From Micromonospora parva (GTDB taxonomy: Bacteria > Actinomycetota > Actinomycetes > Mycobacteriales > Micromonosporaceae): DNA of 16,893 nt. A program made the position numbers and the translations under genes. This document shows positions 1-5,829 of the stretch, one piece after another. Location: the NCBI RefSeq assembly GCF_000718515.1, contig NZ_JNZS01000047.1, positions 1 through 16,893 of the forward strand, given 5' to 3'. Each line of letters begins with the position of its first letter. The stretch's first letter is position 1. The notes under the pieces are model-generated. The model searched no databases. It worked only from the letters and a program-made list of their open reading frames with translations, and had not been told where the DNA came from.

Positions 1-16
1 GCCCCGCCCCGCCCGC

Positions 17-86
17 CGATCTTGCACTTTCTGTCCTCGCACAACCGGCATACCGGGATGAAACAACGACAGGAATCGCAAGATCG
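17..86. repeat. Imperfect intergenic hairpin repeat (GATCTTGC arms)
   Basis: The 9-base ends CGATCTTGC (17-25) and GCAAGATCG (78-86) are perfect reverse complements. The next ten bases inward on each side (26-35 and 68-77) match at seven of ten positions, so the whole 70-bp stretch can fold into one long imperfect stem. It lies in non-coding DNA downstream of the thiamine-uptake operon. The GATCTTG word recurs beside the hairpins at 153-212 and 16757-16814, which suggests one repeat family. No coding function is apparent. Confidence 0.6.
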
Positions 87-130
87 ATGGGGTGCGGCGG
101 GGCCGGGCCGGGCGGGGGTTGCGGCGTGGA

Positions 131-149
131 CGGTGGGTGGTGGGTGGTG
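131..149 (+). other. G-rich tract, possible two-layer G-quadruplex
   Basis: Bases 131-149 are alternating runs of two or three G separated by single T (GGTGGGTGGTGGGTGG core), directly before the hairpin at 153-212. This pattern could form a two-tetrad quadruplex. In a genome this GC-rich it may be incidental. Confidence 0.3.
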
Positions 150-152
150 ACG

Positions 153-212
153 ACAACATCAGGGATGTAGTGGTCTCCGTCGGCAGCGAGGCCACTACAT
201 CCCTGATGTTGT
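153..212. repeat. Perfect 21-bp inverted repeat (intergenic hairpin)
   Basis: Arm 153-173 is the exact reverse complement of arm 192-212, leaving an 18-nt loop (174-191). The right arm is followed by GTGCGGATCTTG, almost the same flank as the hairpin at 16757-16814. The arms are much less GC-rich than the surroundings, and there is no U-tract, so this looks more like a dispersed palindromic repeat than a classical terminator. It could still stop transcription coming from ykoC. Confidence 0.85.
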
Positions 213-248
213 GCGGATCTTGCCGCCGGCAGGCGCCAGAGCCGGGCG

Positions 249-273
249 GCGCCGCGCGGTGAGTGCGCGGCGC
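249..273 (-). terminator. Putative terminator stem downstream of ykoC
   Basis: GCGCCGCGC (249-257) and GCGCGGCGC (265-273) form a perfect 9-bp all-GC stem with a 7-nt loop. It begins 14 nt beyond the ykoC stop codon on the minus strand. There is no T-run, which is usual for actinobacterial terminators. Random pairing is a risk in such GC-rich sequence. Confidence 0.45.
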
Positions 274-286
274 GCGGCGGGTGGGG

Positions 287-1087
287 TCAGCTGATCAGGG
301 GGCGGAAGGTGCCTAGGAGGATGCTGGTGGTCAGGGCTGCTGCGGCGAGCATGACGGCCCCGGCGATGAGGAGCGCGTCGGCGCGGGTGAAGTGCTGCCG
401 GCGGGCGACGGTACGGGGGGTGCCGGCGTCGAAGCCACGCGCGTCCATCGCCACGGCCAGCCGGGTGCCTCGACGGATCGCCCCTACCAGCAGGGCGAAC
501 GCGGTGGAGGTGAAGAGCCGCAGCTTCGCCACCGGATTGCGTCCCGCGTCGACGCCGCGCGCACGCCGAGCCATGCTGATCATCTGCCACTCCTGGCCGA
601 GCAGCGGCACCAGCCGGAACGCGGCCAGCGCCCCGATGGCGAACCGGGCCGGCGCCTTCGCGTTCTGGATCAACGCGTCGGCCAGGTCGGTGGGGTCGGT
701 GGTCGCGAACACGATCACGCCGGGCAGCGCCACCGCGAACACCCGCAGCACCAGGCCGAGCGCGGTGAGCAGCACGCCGGTGCTCACCAGCACCGGCCCC
801 GCGTCCAGCAGGACCCGACCGGACCGGTCGGCGGCGAACAGCACCAGGGTGACCAGGATGCCGGCGGCGCTGAGCAGCAGGGGCCAGGCCCGTCGGGCCA
901 GTACCCGGTAGCGGATGCCGAACAGCGGCAGCACGGCCAGTTCGAGGGCGATGGCGATCGCCGGGGCGACCGGGTCCAGGGTGGCCAGCAGGATGAACGA
1001 GAAGGCGAGTGCGGCGGCGACCTTCGCCACCGGGTTGCGGCGGGCCAACGGCGCGTCCGGCGCGGCGACCGGCTCGATGCTGATCAT
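287..1087 (-). CDS. ykoC: ECF transporter transmembrane (T) component, YkoC-like
   Basis: This 266-residue hydrophobic protein has the hallmark of EcfT subunits: two Ala-Arg-Gly motifs, ARRARGVDAG (about residues 173-182) and AMDARGFDAG (about 213-222), which form the coupling helices that contact the ATPases. Several membrane segments span roughly residues 22-56, 66-86, 98-130 and 236-258. The ATG start (1085-1087) overlaps the stop of the upstream ATPase gene by four bases (ATGA), so the two are translationally coupled. With ykoD and the TPP-riboswitch-preceded ykoE it should make a complete importer for hydroxymethylpyrimidine or thiamine. It is the last gene of the operon. Family assignment is strong; the exact substrate is inferred from the riboswitch and from YkoE. 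Confidence 0.85.
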   Translation of the reverse strand: MISIEPVAAPDAPLARRNPVAKVAAALAFSFILLATLDPVAPAIAIALELAVLPLFGIRYRVLARRAWPLLLSAAGILVTLVLFAADRSGRVLLDAGPVLVSTGVLLTALGLVLRVFAVALPGVIVFATTDPTDLADALIQNAKAPARFAIGALAAFRLVPLLGQEWQMISMARRARGVDAGRNPVAKLRLFTSTAFALLVGAIRRGTRLAVAMDARGFDAGTPRTVARRQHFTRADALLIAGAVMLAAAALTTSILLGTFRPLIS

Positions 1088-2514
1088 CGATGGTCGTCCG
1101 GGGCGCGGTGCAGGGTGACGGTGCGGTCGGCGAGCGCGGCGACGAAGTCCGCGTCGTGGGTGACGGTGACCACCCCGTGCCCGGCGTCGCGCAGGTCGGC
1201 GAAGAGGTCGACCAACTCCCGCCAGGTCCGCCGGTCCTGGCCGAAGGTGGGTTCGTCGCAGATCAACAGGCGGGGCGCGGTGGCCAGGGCGGTCGCCACG
1301 CTCAGCCGCCGCGCCTCACCACCGGAGAGGGTGTACGGGTTGGCGGCGGCGAGTCGGGCCAGCCGCAGCCGTTCCAGCAGCCCGGCCACCGTCTCGTTGA
1401 CCACCGCCTCCGGTTGACCGGTGCGGCGTGGGCCGAGCGCCAGCTCGTCGAAGACGGTGCTGGTGACGAACTGGTGTTCCGGATCCTGGAAGACCGACCC
1501 GATCCGCCGGGCCAGCGCGGGCGCCCGCCAGCGATGCGGGGGAGTGCGGTGGTCCGGGCCGGCCAGTTCGGCGGACGCGGTGACCCGCCCACTGCCCGGC
1601 CGGAGCAGACCGCCGAGCAGCAACGCCAGGGTGGACTTGCCGGCACCGTTGGGTCCGCGTACGGCGAGTGCCTCACCGGCGCGTACCGACAGGTTGGTGT
1701 CGCCCAGCCGGGGTGGCAGGCCGACCTGGTCGGCGGTGAGCAACAGCTCCCCGGGCCCGGCGGTGGCGGCCCGGGGCGTGATGGGGTGACCGGGCACCCA
1801 GACGCCCTCGGCGGCCAGGGCGGCGCCGTGGGCGGCGAAGACCGCCTCGGGGGTGCCGTCCGCGCGGACGCCGCCTCCCGGTTCCAGGACGACCACCCGG
1901 TCCACCAGTGGCAACGCCTCGGCGACCCGGTGCTCAACCAGGATCAGCGTGGTGTCGACGTCCAGCGCGCCGGCCACCGCGTGCCGGACCAGGTCGGCCC
2001 CGGCCGGGTCGAGGTTGGCGGTCGGCTCGTCGAGCAGCAGCAGGGCGGGGCGCAGGGCCAGCGCGCCGGCCAGGGCGAGGCGTTGCTGCTCGCCGCCGGA
2101 GAGCGCCGCCGTGCGGCGGTCCCGAGGGTACGGGAAGCCGACCCGGTGCAGGGCCTCGTCGACCCGGGGCCAGATCTCGTCGGCAGGTACCCCCCGGTTC
2201 TCCAGCCCGAACGCGACGTCGTCGCCGCAGCGGGCCATCACCAGTTGGGTCTCCGGGTCCTGGAAGACGACGCCGACCCGTTCCCGCCCCTTGCGCGGGT
2301 CGAGCCCGTCGATCTCGACGGTGCCCTCCTGCTCGCCGGAGTCGTCGGGAAGCAGCCCGGCCAGCGCGCTGAGCAGGGTGCTCTTGCCGGCCCCCGAGGG
2401 CCCGAGCAGCAGCACCCGTTCCCCGACCTCGATGCGCAGGTCGACCCCGCGCAGCGCCCAGGCCCGCCGCCCGGCGTGCCGCCACCCGAACCCCCGCAAC
2501 ACCACAGCGCCCAC
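1084..2514 (-). CDS. ykoD: ECF transporter fused double ATPase, YkoD-like
   Basis: The protein is two ABC ATPase domains in one chain of 476 residues, as in YkoD. Domain 1 has Walker A GPSGAGKST (38-46), signature LSGGEQQR and Walker B LLLLDEPTANLD. Domain 2 has GPNGAGKST (about 287-295), signature LSGGEARR and Walker B LLICDEPTFGQD. Both catalytic glutamates are present, so both sites look competent. I chose the GTG at 2512-2514 because GGAGGG lies six bases upstream. A GTG at 2551-2553 or a TTG at 2560-2562 would add 13 or 16 residues, but both fall inside the 2553-2614 hairpin arm. It powers uptake through YkoC and the substrate-binding YkoE. The stop codon overlaps the ykoC start. Confidence 0.85.
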   Translation of the reverse strand: MGAVVLRGFGWRHAGRRAWALRGVDLRIEVGERVLLLGPSGAGKSTLLSALAGLLPDDSGEQEGTVEIDGLDPRKGRERVGVVFQDPETQLVMARCGDDVAFGLENRGVPADEIWPRVDEALHRVGFPYPRDRRTAALSGGEQQRLALAGALALRPALLLLDEPTANLDPAGADLVRHAVAGALDVDTTLILVEHRVAEALPLVDRVVVLEPGGGVRADGTPEAVFAAHGAALAAEGVWVPGHPITPRAATAGPGELLLTADQVGLPPRLGDTNLSVRAGEALAVRGPNGAGKSTLALLLGGLLRPGSGRVTASAELAGPDHRTPPHRWRAPALARRIGSVFQDPEHQFVTSTVFDELALGPRRTGQPEAVVNETVAGLLERLRLARLAAANPYTLSGGEARRLSVATALATAPRLLICDEPTFGQDRRTWRELVDLFADLRDAGHGVVTVTHDADFVAALADRTVTLHRAPDDHR

Positions 2515-2552
2515 CGAACCCCCTCCCAACCTGTCCAGCCCCGCCTCATCCA

Positions 2553-2614
2553 CGTTGATCAAGAGGTTTGCGTCAGAAAACCGGCTTCTGTTGACGCAAA
2601 CCTCTTGATCAACG
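2553..2614. repeat. Perfect 23-bp hairpin between ykoE and ykoD
   Basis: Arm 2553-2575 is the exact reverse complement of arm 2592-2614, with a 16-nt loop. The element fills most of the 114-nt gap between the ykoE stop (2629) and the ykoD start (2514). Its arms are AT-richer than the neighbouring genes. No T-run follows on either strand, so a simple terminator role is not supported. In the mRNA it would be a very stable stem about 38 nt before the ykoD start and could tune the ykoE:ykoD ratio or block RNA decay. From memory, similar palindromes occur between genes in Micromonospora, but I could not check this. Confidence 0.85.
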
Positions 2615-2628
2615 CCATCGGGTGGGGG

Positions 2629-3216
2629 TTAGACCAGGGCGCGGTCTCGGCCTACCGGGAAGCGGTCCAGGACGCCGGTGTTGGCCAGGGCCCTGGTCAG
2701 CAGCCAGCCGCCCGCGCCGGCGATCACGGTGGCGCTGACGACGGTGAGCAGCGCGTACGGGATGCGGTAGTCGGCCAGCGCGTAGTCGACGTTCCAGACG
2801 AAGAAGTCGAACAACGCGGCGCTGAGACCGGTCAGCGCGCCGGCGAGCACGGCTGTCGGCAGCCGGAACGACCGGTACCGGAAGGCGGCGAAGGCCAGCT
2901 CGGCGCCGATGCCCTGCACGATCCCCTGCGGGATCACCGTGCCGGCCCACTGGCTGCCCAGCAGCGCGGACAGGACCGCGGCCACGGTCTCGCAGTAGAG
3001 CGCGGCACCGGGCTTGCGGATGACCAGCCCACCGATCACCGCCGGCATCAACCAGACGCCGTAGAGCAGCGTCTGCGCCGGCGGGAAGAAGGCGAACGCG
3101 CCCTCGGTGGCGCTCCAGACCAGGCCCCAGGCCCAGAAGATGACGCCGAAGGCGACCGCGATCACCGAGGCGACCACGATGTCGATGGTGCGCCAACGGT
3201 TGGTGGTGTTGTCCAT
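2629..3216 (-). CDS. ykoE: ECF transporter substrate-binding (S) component, YkoE family
   Basis: This is a 195-residue integral membrane protein with about five or six hydrophobic segments (starting IDIVVASVIAVAFGVIFWAW near residues 11-30). The pattern, including FFPPAQTLLYGVW, VIPQGIVQGIGAELAFA and FDFFVWNVDY, matches the YkoE family, the specificity subunit of the hydroxymethylpyrimidine/thiamine ECF importer. The ATG at 3214-3216 was chosen because a GGGAGC ribosome site lies just upstream; the ATG at 3256-3258 would start inside the terminator-like hairpin. It is the first gene of the ykoE-ykoD-ykoC operon and follows a TPP riboswitch, so vitamin B1 status controls it. The substrate could be HMP, thiamine or a thiamine breakdown product; sequence alone does not decide. 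Confidence 0.88.
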   Translation of the reverse strand: MDNTTNRWRTIDIVVASVIAVAFGVIFWAWGLVWSATEGAFAFFPPAQTLLYGVWLMPAVIGGLVIRKPGAALYCETVAAVLSALLGSQWAGTVIPQGIVQGIGAELAFAAFRYRSFRLPTAVLAGALTGLSAALFDFFVWNVDYALADYRIPYALLTVVSATVIAGAGGWLLTRALANTGVLDRFPVGRDRALV

Positions 3217-3257
3217 GATTGCTCCCAGTTCAACGAAGAGAACCAGGAGAAGACGCA

Positions 3258-3287
3258 CGCCGCGTCCGGTGGCACCGGACTGCGGCG
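3258..3287 (-). terminator. Terminator-like hairpin of the TPP riboswitch leader
   Basis: On the minus strand CGCCGC (3287-3282), one bulged A, GTCCGG (3280-3275), a 5-nt loop, CCGGAC (3269-3264) and GCGGCG (3263-3258) form a 12-bp stem. It is followed by TGCGTCTTCTCC, which is pyrimidine-rich with several T. It starts 17 nt beyond the aptamer and ends about 40 nt before the ykoE start. This fits an expression platform that stops transcription when TPP is bound. The competing antiterminator pairing is not proven. Confidence 0.55.
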
Positions 3288-3304
3288 CGGCTGGAGGTCG
3301 ACCG

Positions 3305-3390
<86 letters not shown>

Positions 3391-3408
3391 TATGAAGTTG
3401 TCTCGGTG

Positions 3409-3414
3409 ACGCTA
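3409..3414 (-). promoter_or_regulatory. Putative -10 box of the ykoEDC leader
   Basis: TAGCGT on the minus strand (3414 to 3409) fits the actinobacterial TANNNT -10 consensus. It would start transcription near 3402, about 18 nt before the aptamer. No good -35 box is visible. Confidence 0.45.
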
Positions 3415-3488
3415 ACACCGACCCGGGTCGTGGGCCCAGCAGGGCATGCGCCTGACCTGCGGGAGCGGCCGGCCCACCGTCTTCTGGG

Positions 3489-3494
3489 TACGCT
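3489..3494 (+). promoter_or_regulatory. Putative -10 box, leaderless start of the hydrolase gene
   Basis: TACGCT fits the TANNNT -10 consensus and ends seven bases before the ATG at 3502. There is no ribosome-binding site between them, so the mRNA probably begins at or next to the start codon. Confidence 0.55.
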
Positions 3495-3501
3495 TCCGAT
3501 C

Positions 3502-4323
3502 ATGCGGGTTGATGCACGAGGCCTCACGTTCGACGTGACAGTCGACGGTCCACCGGACGGCGTACCCGTCCTGCTGCTGCACGGTTTCCCTCAGCACAGC
3601 GGTGAGTGGGACGACGTGGTGCCGCGGCTGCACACGGGTGGGCTGCGCACGTACGCGCTGGACCAGCGCGGCTACTCGCCCGGCGCCCGGCCCACGGCGG
3701 TGGCCGACTACCGCATCCCCGAACTCGTCGCCGACGTGGTGGCGGTGCTCGACGCGCTGGAGCTGGACGCCGTGCACCTGGTCGGCCACGACTGGGGCGC
3801 GGTGGTGGCGTGGGCGGTCGCCGCCCGGCACCCCGACCGGGTCCACACACTGACCGCGGTGTCCGTGCCGCATCCGGCGGCCATGGCGCACGCCCTGAGC
3901 ACCGACAGCGGACAGAAGGCCCGCTCGTCGTACATGGCGTTGTTCCGCAAGCCGGACAAGGCGGAGAAGGTGCTGCTGGCGTGGCACGCCGCCGCGCTGC
4001 GCAAGCTGCTCGGCGGGGTGGGCGACGCGTCCCGGGTGAACAGGTACGCCGACCCGATGCGCGAGCCGGGGGCGCTCACGGCGGCCCTGAACTGGTACCG
4101 GGCGATGTCCCGCGCCGACCTGGCCGGCGTCGGCCCGGTCACGGTGCCCACCACGTACGTCTGGAGCGACCGGGACGTCGCCATCGGCCGGACCGCCGCC
4201 GAGGCGTGCGCGCCGAACGTCACCGGGGACTACCGCTTCGTGCGGCTGTCCGGGGTGAGTCACTGGATCCCGGACGAGGCGCCGGCCCCACTCGCCGAGG
4301 CGATCCTGGCCCGGGCCAGCTAA
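3502..4323 (+). CDS. Alpha/beta hydrolase, epoxide-hydrolase-like
   Basis: The 273-residue protein has the alpha/beta-hydrolase core. HGFP (27-30) forms the oxyanion region and GHDWGA (95-100) is the nucleophile elbow with Asp97 rather than Ser. WSDRDVAIG (221-229) carries the acidic residue and GVSHW places the catalytic His at 254. An Asp nucleophile is typical of soluble epoxide hydrolases and haloalkane dehalogenases; a lid segment ALNWYRAM, with the Tyr expected of epoxide hydrolases, favours the former. The predicted reaction is hydrolysis of an epoxide to a diol; the substrate cannot be told. The protein is cytosolic, with no signal peptide. It is transcribed divergently from the thiamine operon, and its stop is 29 nt before the SIS gene, so the two may be co-transcribed. 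Confidence 0.85.
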   Translation: MRVDARGLTFDVTVDGPPDGVPVLLLHGFPQHSGEWDDVVPRLHTGGLRTYALDQRGYSPGARPTAVADYRIPELVADVVAVLDALELDAVHLVGHDWGAVVAWAVAARHPDRVHTLTAVSVPHPAAMAHALSTDSGQKARSSYMALFRKPDKAEKVLLAWHAAALRKLLGGVGDASRVNRYADPMREPGALTAALNWYRAMSRADLAGVGPVTVPTTYVWSDRDVAIGRTAAEACAPNVTGDYRFVRLSGVSHWIPDEAPAPLAEAILARAS

Positions 4324-4352
4324 GTGGCAGGCAATCGAACGACGGAGGACGT

Positions 4353-5102
4353 ATGACGGTGAGTGCCGAGGACTACCTGGCCGTGGTGACCGAGACGATC
4401 GGCCGGGTGGCCGCCAGCCAGCGGGAGGCGGTGGGGCGGGCCGCCGACCTGATCGCCGAGGCGGTCCGGGCCGACGGCGTGGTGCACGCGTTCGGCACCG
4501 GGCACTCGGAGGCCCTCGCGATGGAGATCGCCGGGCGGGCGGGTGGTCTGGTGCCGACCAACCGGATCGCGCTGCGCGACCTGGTGCTGATCGGCGGCGA
4601 GCCGGCCGACCGGCTCGGCCCGCTGCTGGAGCGGGACCCGGCCGTCGCGCACCGCCTCTACGAGCTGGCCCCGGTTCGCCCCACCGACGTCTTCGTGCTC
4701 GCCTCGAACTCCGGGGTCAACGGCGCGATGGTGGAGTTCGCCACGCTGGTGAAGGAGCACGGTCACGGGCTGGTGGCGATCACCTCGGCGCAGCACTCCG
4801 GCCGGATGACGTCCCGGCACCCGTCGGGGCGCAAGCTGAGCGACCTCGCCGACGTGGTGCTCGACAACGGTGCCCCGTACGGCGACGCGACGCTGCCCCT
4901 GCCCGGCGGTGGCGCGGTCGGCGCCGTCTCCTCGATCACCGCGGCGTTGCTGGCCCAGCAGGTGACGGTGGAGGTCGTGGCGCGGTTGCTGGCGGCGGGG
5001 CAGCGGCCCCCGGTCTACCTGTCGGCGAACATCCCCGACGGCGACGCGCACAACAACGAGCTGGAAGCCCGGTACGCGGGCCGCATCCGACGCGGGTCCT
5101 GA
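4353..5102 (+). CDS. SIS-domain protein, UPF0309 family
   Basis: This 249-residue protein has one sugar-isomerase (SIS) domain. HAFGTGHSEALAMEIAGRAG (45-64) and VFVLASNSGVNGAMVEFA (about 113-130) are the phosphosugar-binding loops, followed by LVAITSAQHSGRMTSRHPSG. Length and motifs match the UPF0309/COG4821 group of uncharacterised SIS proteins, thought to bind phosphosugars and perhaps linked to amino-sugar or peptidoglycan metabolism. No catalytic assignment is safe. The ATG is supported by GGAGG (4344-4348) four bases upstream. The 29-nt gap after the hydrolase suggests a shared transcript. A strong stem lies downstream at 5171-5200. Confidence 0.85.
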   Translation: MTVSAEDYLAVVTETIGRVAASQREAVGRAADLIAEAVRADGVVHAFGTGHSEALAMEIAGRAGGLVPTNRIALRDLVLIGGEPADRLGPLLERDPAVAHRLYELAPVRPTDVFVLASNSGVNGAMVEFATLVKEHGHGLVAITSAQHSGRMTSRHPSGRKLSDLADVVLDNGAPYGDATLPLPGGGAVGAVSSITAALLAQQVTVEVVARLLAAGQRPPVYLSANIPDGDAHNNELEARYAGRIRRGS

Positions 5103-5170
5103 CGTTGCCACACGATGAACGGCCGATGTCGTGAACCTGTTTCGCGCTCGGCCGGGTGGGGCATTGGCGT

Positions 5171-5200
5171 TGCTGCCGGCGGCCGGGACCGCCGGCAGTA
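5171..5200. terminator. 12-bp stem after the SIS gene, abutting the next promoter
   Basis: CTGCCGGCGG (5173-5182) and CCGCCGGCAG (5189-5198) are perfect reverse complements with a 6-nt loop. One G-T and one T-A pair extend the stem to 5171-5200. It lies 70 nt beyond the SIS stop and runs into the TAGCGT -10 candidate of the next gene. It may be the SIS terminator, an operator, or both. Confidence 0.5.
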
Positions 5201-5204
5201 GCGT
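5199..5204 (+). promoter_or_regulatory. Putative -10 box of the DUF6328 gene
   Basis: TAGCGT fits the TANNNT consensus and predicts a start near 5211, at the GGAGGT ribosome site (5211-5216) that serves the GTG at 5222. The expected -35 region falls inside the 5171-5200 stem. Confidence 0.4.
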
Positions 5205-5221
5205 CTCACCGGAGGTAGCGC

Positions 5222-5725
5222 GTGTCCAAGGAGACCGAGAAGCAGCGTTGGCAGCGCAACTTCGCCGACCTGCTGCAGGAGTTGCGGGTCGCTCAGACTG
5301 GCGTTCAGATCCTCTTCGCCTTCCTGCTCACCCTGCCGTTCAGTAACGGGTTCACCAGGACCAGCGAGTTCCAACGCGACGTGTACATCGTGGCGTTGCT
5401 CGCGGCGGCCGCCGCCACCGCGATGATCATCTCGCCGGTGGCGTTCCACCGGGCGCTCTTCCGGCAGGGGCGTAAGCCCGAACTGGTGCGGTTCGCCCAC
5501 CGCATGGCCACCGGCGGTCTCGCCTTCATGCTGATCGCGATGGTCAGCGCCGTCCTGCTGATCACCGACTTCGTGTTGGACCGGCCGATCGCCTTCCTGC
5601 TCAGCGCCCTGACCGGGCTGTGGTTCCTCACGTTCTGGATGATCCTGCCGTTCGCCCGGCGCAACTGGGGTGAGGACGACATCGACGACGATGACGACGA
5701 CCCGGACACGATCGACGGCCGCTGA
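5222..5725 (+). CDS. DUF6328 family membrane protein
   Basis: The 167-residue protein has a charged, amphipathic N-terminus (SKETEKQRWQRNFADLLQEL), then four hydrophobic segments at about residues 31-42, 57-76, 98-118 and 122-142. It ends in a strongly acidic tail (GEDDIDDDDDDPD). The VAQTGVQILFAFLLTLPF segment after the N-terminal helix is characteristic of the actinobacterial DUF6328 family, whose function is unknown. The GTG start is supported by GGAGGT (5211-5216) five bases upstream. It appears to have its own promoter and ends before a perfect stem at 5746-5776. The poly-Asp tail could bind divalent cations, but that is only a guess. Confidence 0.82.
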   Translation: MSKETEKQRWQRNFADLLQELRVAQTGVQILFAFLLTLPFSNGFTRTSEFQRDVYIVALLAAAAATAMIISPVAFHRALFRQGRKPELVRFAHRMATGGLAFMLIAMVSAVLLITDFVLDRPIAFLLSALTGLWFLTFWMILPFARRNWGEDDIDDDDDDPDTIDGR

Positions 5726-5745
5726 CCCCACCGATCCGCACGCAG

Positions 5746-5776
5746 CGCTACCCCCGGGTAACAACCGGGGGTAGCG
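5746..5776. promoter_or_regulatory. Perfect 12-bp palindrome before the acyl-CoA dehydrogenase gene
   Basis: CGCTACCCCCGG (5746-5757) and CCGGGGGTAGCG (5765-5776) are exact reverse complements around a 7-nt loop (GTAACAA). The stem starts 20 nt after the DUF6328 stop, so it may terminate that gene. Its right arm contains most of the TAGCGT -10 candidate (5772-5777), so a dimeric repressor bound here would block the dehydrogenase promoter. The sequence does not separate the two roles. Confidence 0.6.
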
Positions 5777-5777
5777 T
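5772..5777 (+). promoter_or_regulatory. Putative -10 box of the acyl-CoA dehydrogenase gene
   Basis: TAGCGT fits TANNNT and overlaps the right arm of the palindrome. It predicts a leader of about 45 nt that contains the GAGGGGG ribosome site at 5818-5824. Confidence 0.4.
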
Positions 5778-5829
5778 GACGGTAGTCGCACACGTCGACG
5801 CAGCCGCACCGAACTTCGAGGGGGCAGCC

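Noticed and set aside
3606..4352. N-terminal extension of the SIS gene reading through the hydrolase in another frame
   Set aside because: The extension is Arg/Gly/His-rich shadow coding, and a good ribosome site places the start at 4353.
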